A stretch of DNA of 64,000 nt from Clarireedia homoeocarpa. Its lineage: Eukaryota; Ascomycota; Leotiomycetes; Helotiales; Rutstroemiaceae. The stretch lies in NCBI GenBank assembly GCA_001465935.1, contig LNKV01000012.1, forward strand, positions 71,302-135,301. Reading direction: 5' to 3'. Every line of letters begins with the position of its first letter. Position 1 is the stretch's first letter. The notes beneath the pieces were generated by a model. It ran no database searches and was not told the DNA's origin. It was given only the letters and a program-made list of their open reading frames with translations. Below are positions 10,419 to 21,380 of the stretch, piece by piece. A program made the position numbers and the translations under genes.

Positions 10419-11753
10419 CTATAACTCCAGTTCATCGATATCAGACTCCGTAATCGCACGTTCCGCTTTCTCAGCACCCGAACCACTCTGTCCCGGACCT
10501 TCGGCCTGGACTTCTTGGGCTAGAGCCTGTGCTCTATTATATGCAGCAACATTCTCCCGTTCGATTTTACTTATTGTTGTGTAGCATTTATACCTGCCTT
10601 CCCTTTTCTGTCGTTTCTTCTCTAATTCTCTCAATTGTTTCGCTTCTACTTCGCGGTCATTGAGAGGTGGTGATTTCTCCCTGGGTCTCCCGTTGACTTC
10701 TTCGACTGCTAGTTTGCGGCGGGTATCCTGCAAATTTGTGGCTTGCTGTGTGGAATCTCTATTATCGACTTGAGCCTCAACTTTACAGTGCTTGGTCTTG
10801 TGTTTGGCCTCGTCTTTGATTTGGCTAGCGGACTCTGTATGACTCTTCTGGTTCTCTGCAGTCTTTTCGTATTTTTCTCTTGCTAACTCTATGCGGCGTA
10901 TCCTAAGTTTCCATTGCACCGGAGTCTCGCCGGGCAATAACGGCGTATCTTTCACAGATGGTCTTGGCCACTTGTTTCGAAGAGGCTCGACTTTGGGTTG
11001 AACTTTGGAGTGGACTTGCGAGGCCTTCTCGGCCGGCTCTTCATCTTGGTTATATATGCTGCGAAGTTGGGTAGTGGAGTGTGGTGGTAGCATCGGCGAC
11101 ACAGGACTGGTCTGCGGCGGCAATCTATCCTCTAGCATCTCACTATCATCTTCCTCTGTCACCATTCGTCGATCATCCTCCCTATCGATCCATTCTCGGT
11201 TTGCTTTACGTCTGGCTTCAGTCAATGGAATCAGTCCTCTAGGAGGCGACTTACGCTTCAGAACTATCTCTGCATTCTTGCCGTTGCCTGCTGAAGGAAG
11301 CTCCAAAGGAACTTTCTCGAATCCTGTGTCAGAAGAAAGAATTTTGTTCTCGACTTGATCTGTTCTACACCGTTCTTCGTGACAACGATTGGCTTGCTCT
11401 TTTGCTGTTCGGCTTCGACCTTCCATTTCGAGGGTTTCATTTTCACGCTGGAGATTGCGCAACCTGATCAAAAGTTGACGATTATCTGCTGATTCCTCTC
11501 CCAGGGTTGACTGCGTTATGTTTTGGATGTTTGTGGCTTCCTCTAAAGTGAATGGTGGGGTGATCCGGTCCCACTCAGAAACATGACCACGCTCGAGAAT
11601 AGAACCTTCCTCAATTGTAAGACCTGTAATGTGAATTTTAAGATCTAATGGAGTGTTCACGTGCGAGTTGAACTTGTAGATCTGCTCGAGGAGATTTTGG
11701 CGGCGATCAAAGGCCTTTGAAGAGTTAAAAGGAGGGGCCGTCTGATTATCCAT
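10419..11753 (-). CDS. Charged, partly coiled-coil protein of unknown function
   Basis: Single exon, 444 residues from the ATG at 11753 (MDNQTAPPFN). I do not recognise it. Residues about 1-75 look folded (FDRRQNLLEQIYKFNSHV, LKIHITGLTIEEGS, WDRITPPFTLEEATN). Then comes a short coiled coil near 90-125 (LLIRLRNLQRENETLEME), a Pro/Ser/Asp-rich middle, and a strongly basic/acidic C-terminal helix region near 350-420 (EAKQLRELEKKRQKREGRYK). It ends in the acidic ITESDIDELEL. The frame stays open upstream to about 12068 with another ATG at 12030, but that extension is hydrophobic and unlike the rest; the TATAAA-like tract at 11786-11795 just upstream of 11753 favours the shorter form. Confidence 0.65.
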   Translation of the reverse strand: MDNQTAPPFNSSKAFDRRQNLLEQIYKFNSHVNTPLDLKIHITGLTIEEGSILERGHVSEWDRITPPFTLEEATNIQNITQSTLGEESADNRQLLIRLRNLQRENETLEMEGRSRTAKEQANRCHEERCRTDQVENKILSSDTGFEKVPLELPSAGNGKNAEIVLKRKSPPRGLIPLTEARRKANREWIDREDDRRMVTEEDDSEMLEDRLPPQTSPVSPMLPPHSTTQLRSIYNQDEEPAEKASQVHSKVQPKVEPLRNKWPRPSVKDTPLLPGETPVQWKLRIRRIELAREKYEKTAENQKSHTESASQIKDEAKHKTKHCKVEAQVDNRDSTQQATNLQDTRRKLAVEEVNGRPREKSPPLNDREVEAKQLRELEKKRQKREGRYKCYTTISKIERENVAAYNRAQALAQEVQAEGPGQSGSGAEKAERAITESDIDELEL

Positions 11754-12451
11754 GATGTAAAGACTATTTGTGTCGTGTGGATATATAAAAGAGGATACAT
11801 CTATGGCCCAGAGAATAAACAAATAGATACGGCTCAAATACATTTCTTCTAACGTATCTAGAAGAAGAGCAACTGAATCATTATCCGCGATTGTGTGAAT
11901 ACCGCTCATCCATGGCAAATTGTTTAACAGCAACAATTGCGACTCAAAAAATACGGCGAGTGAGTCATCTTCTAGAAAGACATATCTCATTTTGCAGCCG
12001 CTTGTACCACGACGAAAGACTTTTTGCATGTATGGCGTGAAATATGACTGAACATGCAGGAAAGGCAAGTATGACGGAATGAAGTACTATGCTGTAATGG
12101 GAAACTACAACTCCAGTCTTGAGAAGACATGAGTGGATAATTGCAGCAGCATCCCGCTATCCCCCAATTCACTCAGTCTTCTTCAAGTCAAGTCTTGATC
12201 TAGAATGATCACAAGACCTTTGACCCCTATACCGACATGGCCATTCATTGATCAGAACCCCGCCTCTCCTCTTGTCCGGGGAAAATTTCATGGTCATATG
12301 CCTCGAGGCACAAAGATCCGAACAGAATATATCCTGACGGACTCCTTCCATCGAGTTCACAGATTGAAGCTTCCCTAAGCTTTCAGTATCAACTTCAACA
12401 TAAACACAACGAGCCTATCGATCACCAGTCGAAACGAGCACAAAAGTTACA
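11754..12451. other. Divergent promoter spacer
   Basis: Upstream regions of the minus-strand coiled-coil gene and the plus-strand Clr5-like gene. About 300 bp next to 11753 remain open in the coiled-coil gene's frame and could be translated if an upstream ATG is used. Nothing else seen. Confidence 0.4.
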
Positions 12452-13156
12452 ATGAGCTCATTCCCTGCAAGTTCCACGACACACTCTCCCCCCCAAACCC
12501 CAGCAACTCGAATCCGACAAACCACTACCGCAAACCCGCACGACTGGGAATCCCGCAAACAAATCATCTACCAATTCTACGCATACCACCACTTTGAGAA
12601 GATGTTCTTAATCTTCACCGCTACGTCCATATCAACACCTGCATATAATTCAACTTCTCCATCCTCACCCTCACCCTCACCCCTACCCACCACACTCGAC
12701 CTGCTCAACATGACCGATGCCGACCTTCAATTTCTCTGGCGTACAGCCGACATGACAAAAGGACTAAGCACCCATTACAAATTAGCCGAATATCTCCTTA
12801 CTATTCAAGCCGAGATCTCAAATGGTGCCAGGCTGCCAGGTGACACCCAAATCGCCACGCATCGGGAATATCTTCTGTATAAAGTGAGAGAGTATAATCG
12901 TGGACAACCTGTGCGGGCTCGATTCTACTTGAGGGGGCTAGGAGATCAGGATTGGGAGTTTTTGAAAAGGTTGAATGCAGCAGATGGGGGGACCGGAAAC
13001 CTGGAGAGGGTTACGTCGGGATGTGAGGTTGGTGTGGAGATTGAGGAGGGCGGAAATACAGAAAGAGAGGAGGGGGTTAGTAGAGAGATTGAGAGGTGTT
13101 TGACTGAACGGTTGAAGAGCATGGAGGAGTTGAGGTCGACTGGTAGCGGAGTTTGA
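12452..13156 (+). CDS. Hypothetical protein with Clr5-like N-terminal motif
   Basis: Single exon, 234 residues, ATG at 12452. After a Ser/Thr/Pro-rich leader, residues 31-55 read DWESRKQIIYQFYAYHHFEKMF, resembling the start of the fungal Clr5 domain (W-x3-K-x-II-x-LY). The match is partial: the usual LKEVM segment is replaced by EKMFLIFT. A Ser/Pro low-complexity run follows (about residues 68-80), then a helical region (LLNMTDADLQFLWRTADMTK...) and a Glu-rich tail. No paralogue in the window. It could be a short Clr5-family protein of unknown role; I would not go further. Confidence 0.55.
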   Translation: MSSFPASSTTHSPPQTPATRIRQTTTANPHDWESRKQIIYQFYAYHHFEKMFLIFTATSISTPAYNSTSPSSPSPSPLPTTLDLLNMTDADLQFLWRTADMTKGLSTHYKLAEYLLTIQAEISNGARLPGDTQIATHREYLLYKVREYNRGQPVRARFYLRGLGDQDWEFLKRLNAADGGTGNLERVTSGCEVGVEIEEGGNTEREEGVSREIERCLTERLKSMEELRSTGSGV

Positions 13157-13483
13157 AGGTCAACTATCAAGAAGTCCGTGGAACATCGAGCTTGCGGATG
13201 CGAGGGATAGGTTCTAGAAGTCTCGGAAAGTAGACTTCCACGCTCTTTATGCATCTCTTATCTCGCCCTTGTATTAATCACATCTTCAGCGTATCGAAGC
13301 AAATATCTAGCGTAGTCTAAGTTTCCAAAGAATATGTACATCCCGGTAATTAATACCAAAGACACAACAATGCTCTTTTGTGCAACGTTATTAAATATGT
13401 GAAAGCCATGCAACGCACTTCACGCCATTCTCCATACCCAATCAAATGCTACCTATCCCAAACCAAAGACGCATAGATACGAT
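13157..13483. other. Convergent 3' intergenic spacer
   Basis: Short spacer between the 3' ends of the Clr5-like gene and the NIPA gene. No feature seen. Confidence 0.5.
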
Positions 13484-15690
13484 TCAAGATCCACTTGGAC
13501 CACCTACATCATCACCTCCATTTCCACCCCCTTCTTCGTCATTGTCATTGTTCGGCTGAGATCGCTTTCCTCTCAGCAATTCTCCAAGAGTGTTGCTTAA
13601 GCTTCGAGCTCGAAGTCTCTGTGATAAGGTTGATGTTTCGGCACCTAGCGACTTGCTCACTTGCTCCGAGGCCTCACCATCCTTAGATGGGGAATTCGCA
13701 TCATAGTCCTCGGCAGTTCCATCAATCGTTTGTATTAGTCTATTGGATCCAGATTTAGACTTCCGCAGCGCCCTTCTAGAAGATCTTATTATTGGGGAAT
13801 CGACACCACGACGTAAGGAATCTGCTACAACCACACTTAGGCCTCCTGATAGGGGTGACAATAATGGTCCTGGCAGCATGCGCGATATTGAATGTCTTGT
13901 TACTGGAGTTGTTGGACGTTCTAGTTGGGGCGGACTAGGACCCTGCTGCTGGCTTGGATGCGTATGAAGTTCGGTTTGTGTGGTTGATCTTGTGTTAGGT
14001 GGTTTTGTAACGTCAGACGACGAGACGTGGGCCTCAGAAGGTAACAATGGTGAAGAAGTGCTGGCGGGCAAGCCCGGATGTCGTGGAATCCGTAGAAGGC
14101 TTTCAGTGGATTCTGCCCATGGGTTCCGCAATAGAGGAACATCCTCACTCGCCGGTCGCTCATCACTTGTGCTCGAGGTCATCAAATGGAACAGGGATTG
14201 CTGTGGAGCACTTGGAACTCTTTGGGGAGTCTGCGGCCGCGATAACGAAAGCGCGAAGCTAACGTGTGACGATCTTCTCGAATCTTTGAGTGATTCTCCA
14301 TCAAGCGTTGCATCACCAGTGTGTATTAGACCATTCGTTGATGGTCCTAGGCTACTCGATTGCTTGTGGTTATTATTCTGATGAGAAAACTCATCTGGGA
14401 GTATTTCTTGATCTTGAAGCCCCACCTGCTCTTGTCCTTGTCCAACATCTACCTCCGCCTCCTCATCTTCGTAATCGTGCCTTGACCTGCCGCTTGTAAT
14501 AAGCCAAACACCAAAAAAGGTAAGTAGGCAGCCCCCAATAAACTTTACGGCGTTCTCGGCAGCAACTTTCTCAAAATCACGATAGAGGATGGCACTTCCA
14601 ACAATGACAGATATTGTGAATAGAACAAACTGCACAGGTATGACTTGTGTGGAGTCAAAACGTTGCAGTGCTCTGTTGACATATCTGATTTGCATGACGG
14701 CTGTCCCGCCTAGCACAAGGACAAGTGCGTAGGTGACTGGTGTAGTCAGAGCCCTCCAAAGTGTCGAAGAGAGCATAGAGGCAACGCCTTTTGTTGAGAG
14801 AGCTGTATACCCACCTGCTATTTGTAAGCATTTACGTGGACCTCGAGCGATGCAAACTTACCAAACAATCCAACAAGTCCAAGATCGACCAAAATTGTTT
14901 TATTGCCATATCTTGGACTTGCCCACATCAAAACTACAATCAAAGATATTGTTATGGCCATATAAATCTCGAATTCAAGGGTGGTGATCGCCCCCCATAT
15001 CTCATGAGGTCCAAGTTTCCTTTCTTGTTGCTTGGCACTTAACACAACTGTCACAGCACCGCCAACAGCAACGAGAACTCCCCAAAAGTCCCTCATTCGA
15101 AACTTCTCCTTTAACATAATTGGCGCAATGATGCAGTTCGATATCAGTGCTACCACACCGAGTGGGGAAACGATAGATGCTGGTGCGAAACCATATGCCA
15201 AAAAATTCCCTGCCTCCCCCACTGTCATTAAGATGATACCTCCCCACCAGTACGGGGACTTCAAGTAAGTGGACCGATGGTTCCTTTCATCACCATCCGT
15301 AGAACTACTCGACTGCGACCCTCCAGACTGGAACGATTGCCTTAGAGGCGCTTCCTCATCCGCCTCACATTCCTCATCTGCGAAGTGATTCCTGTTTGTT
15401 CCTGTTGTACCATATCCGTCATATGATTGCTTCGATATATTTCGCAGCGTCTCCCTCTGCCGGAGGTCCTTCTCATGTAATCTTATATGCGCATAACGTT
15501 GTATGTTCAGGGCGAATGATATAAGGATGTTGCCCACTATCGCAGTGACAATACCAATAAGCGATGACCAACGCTGAAGCTGAGAGTCGCCGTTGCCATT
15601 TTGTAAAGCCAGAACCGGGGACGAGGCGAATACCACTGGGGTAGTAAAGTGAGTCCTTGCCGCAGCTCCTATTTCTGTAGATAGATACAT
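13484..15690 (-). CDS. NIPA-type (DUF803) magnesium transporter
   Basis: Exons 15690-14862 and 14814-13484, 47-nt intron; 719 residues. Membrane segments with NIPA landmarks run from about residue 40 to 385: IGIVTAIVGNILISFALNIQRYAH in TM1, then the PYWWGGIILMTVGEAGNFLAYGFAPASIVSPLG block, LKEKFRMRDFWGV, and across the splice GLVGLFGGYTALSTKGV. The remaining C-terminal half is a long Ser/Pro/Arg-rich cytosolic tail, as in many filamentous-fungal NIPA proteins. An insert of about 85 hydrophilic residues separates TM1 and TM2. NIPA proteins move Mg2+ across plasma or endosomal membranes. The acceptor is a TAG-CAG tandem; the CAG gives the family consensus. It diverges from WDR70 with a 369-bp shared promoter region. 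Confidence 0.9.
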
Positions 15691-16059
15691 AGCAGCGTTG
15701 GTTGAAGCTATCGCAATGTTGGTTTCACCCCGCTCATGCTGTGCAGCGCCCCAGGTTGGAAAGGTAATAAATTTAATGATTGCAAATTCATATGTAAGTG
15801 TTTATACACAATTTCGGACAGCGAAGATAAGTAAGTACAACAGAGAAATTCTGTCGACAGTTGCTGTGTTGCATAAATGTTTTAGAAGGATGTGAGAGTA
15901 TGGAGTTGTTGGATTAACGTTTGTACTCAGGTTCCTAATGCGCTAGTAATCGTCATTTTGGAGCTTGCACAGACTTATTTATTCTCACCTACCACACGTC
16001 CACATGCAACTCCACCCCCATTTACAACCAGCATAATTCGCCAAATCAATCAGCCCAAT
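15691..16059. promoter_or_regulatory. Shared divergent promoter, NIPA transporter / WDR70
   Basis: 369 bp between the two start codons of head-to-head genes, so both promoters must fit here. The frame of WDR70 is open upstream to 15892, but the first ATG with family-like sequence is 16060. No specific operator identified. Confidence 0.5.
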
Positions 16060-17841
16060 ATGAGCGACGGCGAGGACTTTGAGGTAGAGGTGCCCGAACT
16101 AGCGGAGGATGATCCAATGAGAGCCTTTCTGCCGACATCCTTTGGGAAAAAGTCAAAAGAAGCAGATGTCGCGGCGCAAATCAGTCGAACGAAAAGAGCG
16201 GTAGAGAAGGGCGATGCAACAACAACAGCCGGAGAACAGAAACGCGCAATTGAACCGGCCTCAAAAGATTGGGGCTCAGATGATGACGATGATGACGATG
16301 ACGATAGCTCAGATGCTTCCGACGACGACGAATTTCCTGTATCCCACGAACTGGTGTTGAAAACTCACGATCGAGCGGTGACTACCACGACTTTGGATCC
16401 TTCGGGCTCAAGATTGATCACCGGTTCAATTGATTGTACGCTGAAGCTTCACGACTTTGCTTCCATGACTCCCACAACACTACGGGCATTCAAAAGCGTG
16501 GATCCCAATTTCTCGAAATCGTCAACGAACTCTGAAACACATCCTATAAATCATGTTGAATTCAACCCGCATGCTGGTGGGACTTTCCTGTGTGTTTCGG
16601 CACACCCACAAGCTAAGATTATGAACAGAGACGGTGAGGTTATTGGAGAATTTGTTAAGGGAGACATGTACCTAAGGGACATGCACAACACGAAAGGGCA
16701 TGTTTCTGAGGTCACTGCAGGAACATGGAGTCCAACAGATAAAAACATCTGCGTTACGGCTGGCACAGATAGTACTCTACGAATATGGGATGTCAACGTG
16801 AGGAGATGCCAGAAGGAAGTCATAGTCCACAAGTCAAAAGCATCGGGGTCGGCAGGCAGGACGAGGATGACAGCGGTGGTTTGGGGTGGTCCTGCTCAGG
16901 GAGGAAACAATCTACTGGTATCTGCCGCACTTGATGGGAGTCTTGTGATGTGGAGTGGGAACGGACCATATGCACGACCAGCAGCTGAGATAAGGGATGC
17001 CCATACCCCGGATACATGGACAGGTGGAATTGATATTAGCCCTGATGGGCGAATGGTCGTCACACGCGGTGGTGATAATTTGATCAAACTCTGGGATACC
17101 CGAAAGTTCAAAGCTCCTATTGTGACGGTCTCCCATCCTTCAACATCAGATCACTACTCCGTTACCAACGTTAAGTATTCTCCCAACGGCTCCAACATCA
17201 TTACTGGTTCGGCATCTGGTCATTTACATATTCTTAATTCTGGAAACCTGAAACCAGAACTCGTTACTCCTGTCACCCCCGGATCACCCCTCATAGCAGT
17301 ACAGTGGCATCCGAAACTCAACCAAATCATCACCGCGTCTGCCAACTCTGAAGTTCACGTTCTCTACAACCCGAACAAATCTACTCGTGGCGCTGTCGAT
17401 GTGATGTCTCGCGCACCCAAGAAGCGCCATGTTGATGATGATCCCAACTTTACCACGGATCAATCCACTGGAATATCCGGAGACAGTATTGTTACCCCAG
17501 GTGGGGTTCTGGGCAATACGGCCTCTACATCATTTGCCGCAAGACATCCTACAGTAGGATTAACAGCCTCTGGGCGTTCGCGCGACCCTCGTCGACCTCA
17601 AATGCCACTGGTAACTCCATTTGCTAAGAGTCAGCCAGATGAAAAGCACATCAATGAGAGTATCACATTGAGCAGCATGCGCGATGAAGATCCAAGAGAG
17701 GCATTACTGAAATATGCCGAGAAAGCTAAAAATGAGCCTATATTTACATATGCGTATCAGCAAACGCAGCCTGTTACACAGTACGCTAATCTTAGTGATG
17801 ACGAGGAAGATGGGCCGGATAAGAAGAAGGTCAAGAGATGA
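16060..17841 (+). CDS. WDR70: WDR70 (gastrulation-defective 1-like) WD40 protein
   Basis: Single exon, 593 residues from ATG 16060 (MSDGEDFEVEVPEL). Residues 15-30 DPMRAFLPTSFGKK, then an Asp/Ser run at about 70-95, then HELVLKTHDRAVTTTTLDPSGSRLITGSIDCTLKLHDF, the first WD40 repeat. Further repeats include TAGTDSTLRIWDVN and TRGGDNLIKLWDTR. The C-terminal part has RSRDPRRPQMPLVTPF and ends DDEEDGPDKKKVKR, a likely nuclear signal. This order (acidic N-terminus, seven-blade propeller, basic tail) is that of WDR70. In fission yeast and human WDR70 works in the nucleus with the CRL4-DDB1 ligase in histone H2B ubiquitination and double-strand-break resection. That role is inferred from homologues. 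Confidence 0.9.
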   Translation: MSDGEDFEVEVPELAEDDPMRAFLPTSFGKKSKEADVAAQISRTKRAVEKGDATTTAGEQKRAIEPASKDWGSDDDDDDDDDSSDASDDDEFPVSHELVLKTHDRAVTTTTLDPSGSRLITGSIDCTLKLHDFASMTPTTLRAFKSVDPNFSKSSTNSETHPINHVEFNPHAGGTFLCVSAHPQAKIMNRDGEVIGEFVKGDMYLRDMHNTKGHVSEVTAGTWSPTDKNICVTAGTDSTLRIWDVNVRRCQKEVIVHKSKASGSAGRTRMTAVVWGGPAQGGNNLLVSAALDGSLVMWSGNGPYARPAAEIRDAHTPDTWTGGIDISPDGRMVVTRGGDNLIKLWDTRKFKAPIVTVSHPSTSDHYSVTNVKYSPNGSNIITGSASGHLHILNSGNLKPELVTPVTPGSPLIAVQWHPKLNQIITASANSEVHVLYNPNKSTRGAVDVMSRAPKKRHVDDDPNFTTDQSTGISGDSIVTPGGVLGNTASTSFAARHPTVGLTASGRSRDPRRPQMPLVTPFAKSQPDEKHINESITLSSMRDEDPREALLKYAEKAKNEPIFTYAYQQTQPVTQYANLSDDEEDGPDKKKVKR

Positions 17842-18840
17842 TCCAACAGCGAAAACTTCAAGACCGAACGTATAAGTTTGCGTATCACGGTAAACCTGCT
17901 ATAATAATTAAAACCTCATGTTATCATACCAACGTGGACATCTCTTCCGGGTGCTAAGGAAAGCCCAAAGTCCCAGCGAAGATTTGACCTGGGCATCTAA
18001 TGGCAGGTGCCCAGGGTCTTTTACCTACAACATGTTTAGTTGGTTGACCATCTCAGCTTCTAGGTGAGCTACTATCTAAAAGCGAAAGCAAAAACAAAAG
18101 CTAGATTGATATTCCTATACAGTAACATGGCTATTTTGCAGCAAATCTATCAGATTGACCTACAAGACATGAATTCCAAGGACATCCCTAGAAAAGTGGT
18201 TCTTGCTACTTACCCTGCAAACAACGAATTTCTAGGATGACTATCCTTTGCCAAATATACAAAGTTCCAGGTGAATTCAAGGGGAACACGACCCCAAGAA
18301 ATCATATTCAGAATCAGGCAATTATATAAAAATTTATGGTTTCTTTCCATCGATCAGTTTCCCTTCTTGCTTGCCTTGGTTTTGTAAATAGCCTAAGCTC
18401 ATGCTCTCTTCAATTAGGAACCAAATTTGGATTTCCAAAACTAGTCGATGAACCACAGCTATGTTTTTTACTGTTTTCCTGAACAACCAAGGTGTTCGAA
18501 TCATGATTCGAAAAAAAGGATTCAGTCACTTGTGTAACTGATATATAGCAAACAATCGAAATGTCAAAGATTCAGACCTTTTTGCAGTACGTTCATTGTG
18601 CGATCTGAATGGTTATTCGTATTTAACTATGAATCTTCACGGTACAATCACCAACCTCACCAACCTCATCTTATACTGTGTATCGCCTCCAAGGAGGTAT
18701 TTAAAAGAATGCCACAATCCATTTGTTCCGTCGCTCCAAAAAAAAAAAAAAAAACATTCCATCTGCTTCACACGAAAACTAAACTATACGCAGTGGATAT
18801 ACTAGACTAGACCTTTACACTCAACACACCCACCACAACA
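17842..18840. other. Intergenic spacer with A-rich tract
   Basis: Spacer between two plus-strand genes, fairly AT-rich, with a poly(A) run near 18738-18754 about 90 bp upstream of the next ATG. No gene seen. It shares a 17-nt string with 3445-3461, probably by chance. Confidence 0.5.
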
Positions 18841-19503
18841 ATGTCTCACCACTACTACCCCCCAGTCTACATTCCCACCTACCCCGTCGCCGTCGGCATC
18901 CCCGTTTACTGCACCACTACCCCAATCATCTACACTACAACAGCCACCTCCATCGTCCAGCCCATCAGCAGGGGATTCAACCCTATCCGTGGTTCTGATC
19001 CTGGGAATCCGCCGCTGAGTACGGGTACAGGCGGGCCCAAAGCGACGGGATATCTGTGCGGCTCTTCGTATTCCTATCCTGTAGGTTCTTCGTATTCCTA
19101 TCCTGTAGGTACTTCCTCCTCCTCCTCCTCCTCCTCCCCCTCTTCTTCTCATCCAGTTCCGCGTGTGGAAAATCGCAAGACAACAAGTGCTGATGCATCA
19201 GCTGTGCCGATGAATGAGTTTGCGGGAAAGGGAGGGAGTAGCAAGGAAAAGGAAGGGAGTGGTAAAGGGGACAAGTCGAAGCGAGAGAAGAGCAGCGATA
19301 GCAAGGGAAAGAAGGAACACGATCATGGGGAGAGCAAAGACAATGGAGCAGAAAAGAACGTCAGTTTCCAGAAAGATAATGAAGTGGAAAATGGTAGTGA
19401 CCATGGCAGCACTACTACCTCGATGGCCGTGCATAATAATGGATTATGTCACCCGGGGGATATTCTAAAAGATTACGCTGCTCGAAGCAAAAATTCTGGT
19501 TGA
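18841..19503 (+). CDS. Low-complexity Tyr/Pro- and Lys/Glu-rich protein, unknown
   Basis: Single open frame of 220 residues from ATG 18841. The N-terminal third is rich in Tyr, Pro, Thr and Val (MSHHYYPPVYIPTYPVAVGI), then GSSYSYPV occurs twice in tandem, then a Ser run, then a Lys/Glu/Ser/Asp-rich tail ending DYAARSKNSG. No signal peptide and no membrane segment. I do not recognise a family. The long frame across biased composition could be partly chance, but the good start context and lack of any competing frame favour a real, disordered protein. Confidence 0.5.
   Translation: MSHHYYPPVYIPTYPVAVGIPVYCTTTPIIYTTTATSIVQPISRGFNPIRGSDPGNPPLSTGTGGPKATGYLCGSSYSYPVGSSYSYPVGTSSSSSSSSPSSSHPVPRVENRKTTSADASAVPMNEFAGKGGSSKEKEGSGKGDKSKREKSSDSKGKKEHDHGESKDNGAEKNVSFQKDNEVENGSDHGSTTTSMAVHNNGLCHPGDILKDYAARSKNSG
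19062..19109 (+). repeat. In-frame 24-bp tandem duplication
   Basis: Two copies of a 24-bp unit differing at one base, coding for GSSYSYPV twice. The unit is a multiple of three, so the frame is kept. Confidence 0.9.
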
Positions 19504-19730
19504 AAGGGCATGATGGACGCTACTGGCTTATTATCTCATGTCTAACTGAAAAAGCCACCGAAAACAGCGATTAGTGCCGCCGGAAAAAAAAAATCACCAA
19601 CTATGGAACCACAAATAAATAGAAACAATAAAAAAAATTTGCGGGGCTTCTAATAGACATCTATTTCTGCATTCTGTGTAATATCTCTATATCACTGTCT
19701 ATCATGTTCAATGTAAAGTAAGATATCACT

Positions 19731-21380
19731 CTATTTCCCCGGAGAAAATGACACCACAGCCCATTTCCCGCTCCAAGCCCACTTTCTTGCACCACTATCT
19801 CCTCCACCGCCCTCCGTCTCTCTTAATCTCTCGTCTTCACCCGGCTTCAGTCCAACCACTACGTCGGCTTTACAGGTGCGAAGGGCGAGAACGTTCACTC
19901 CAGATCCTGGACCCAAGGGCCCGATCGCTTCCGTGAAAGGGGTTGTTGGATCCCAGGTGGCCTTTGCGGTGTTAGCTTTAGTTGGTTTTTAAATAGCAAG
20001 TAAATGAACTAAAGATACTTACATCACCAACAAGCTTCCTGTAATTAAGATCTCCCTTGAAGATAACCAATTCGCTCTCCTTCAAATCTTCGTAGAGTCT
20101 AGGAGCAGTCGCAGGCAACCTCCAGTAACTACCGCCTTCTGTCCAGAACCTATTTGCGCGTAAGGTTAATTGACCTTCGGCATGGAATCCACTCCAGTTT
20201 TGGAAAAGGAACGAAAGTTCATCAACTTCTTTTTCGGAGAGTGGTTCTGGTGTCTTGCCGGCATTCTTCTCATCATCAGATGGTGTGGAATAGAATGTTT
20301 GTGCTGTAGCTAGCGCATTCAGGAGGTCCGAGAAATCAGCTGGTACGACATCTGATACGAACCATGGAATCGATTTCGAGTGGAGAACCACATTTGTTGC
20401 AAGGCCAGCAGAAAGGAGAAACCCGCTTAATATAAGATCAACGTAGAGTTCGAAACCTGCATTGTCGAGGACTATATCGACCTGGCGTGTCTTCTTACCC
20501 TCATTCTTAGCCTTTTTCAAAACATCGTATGCTTTCCCAAGATCATTGATAATGATATTCTTTTCCGAAGCTTTTCGTGCCTCGGAACCTTGTAACTTCT
20601 GGATGTCTTCGTACGTCAAGGATGTGAGAAGTGAAAGATCTGTTGCATTTCCCCATAAACAGACTTCGCACATTTCCATAAAGAGAATCTTTTCTGCTTC
20701 ATCATCCGTTGTTTTTGCCATTTGTGAGATAAGTTCGTGGTATCGGTTTGCGAGTTCGAGGACAGCGGGTCGAGAGGATCGGAAGGTAGACATTTTTTGG
20801 CGGGCGAACACATCGTGGGATTTCCATTCCTTGGATAACGAGAATGATGCAGCTATACGTCTGTGATTGTTAGCAGATTCAGGAGAATCACAAGTATAAT
20901 TACCTGTAAAGATAGCATTCCGCAAAGAGCCATGGAACATTGAACCATGATGGGTTGCCCAGCTGTTCCAACTCCTTATTATATCCTGCAATGTCCGGCT
21001 GTCCGTCATCGGGTAAGGGTCTGAAGGTCAGCGAGATACTTTTGTGCTGCTCGGAGTCTCGTACGTTAATTGGCGGTCATGTTGAAGTTCGTATTTCAGC
21101 TTCGCTAGATCTTCTATTATGCGCTTTCCTTCTTGTTGTTTTGTGCCTGACGATTCAGAGACTGCTCGATAAACATCATCGATTGCGCCGGTCTGTTTGT
21201 CAGAGGGGTCTTCAGCAGGCGATGAGTGAAGTCGAAGCTTACCAGAATGACAGGCCAGCGATCTCTTGCAGAGACATATGCGAAAGATGTTTTGTCCGCG
21301 GTAGAAGCGGGAGCTGTGCATGTTAGACATAGTCCTTCATCACCCAGGGACAACTTACGAGTCTTGGTGTCGAATTCCAT
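19731..21380 (-). CDS. DUF89 / ARMT1-like damage-control phosphatase
   Basis: Six exons: 21380-21359, 21313-21243, 21192-21065, 21020-20904, 20860-20023, 19961-19731; introns 42-61 nt; 468 residues. The splice joins rebuild MEFDTKTPPASTADKTSF, SARDRWPVILTGAIDDVYRA and LTPLPDDGQPDIAGYNKELE, all typical of the fungal YMR027W/ARMT1 family. Metal-site signature DIVLDNAGFELYVDL lies mid-protein and GDLNYRKLVGD near the end. The RTCK string about 45 residues from the C-terminus fits the RTxK motif of subfamily III. Members dephosphorylate small sugar phosphates or damaged metabolites using Mn/Co; a carboxyl methyltransferase role has also been claimed for the human protein. Last intron acceptor (CAAAG) is weak but is the only one in phase. 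Confidence 0.9.

Noticed and set aside
13484..14776. Reading 13484-14776 as a separate small membrane protein gene.
   Set aside because: It joins in frame by a 47-nt intron to 14862-15690 and rebuilds the NIPA motif GLFGGYTALSTKG.
3445..18001. A 17-nt string GACCTGGGCATCTAATG present near 3446 and near 17985, both in spacers.
   Set aside because: Flanks do not align; one such match in 64 kb is not far from chance expectation.
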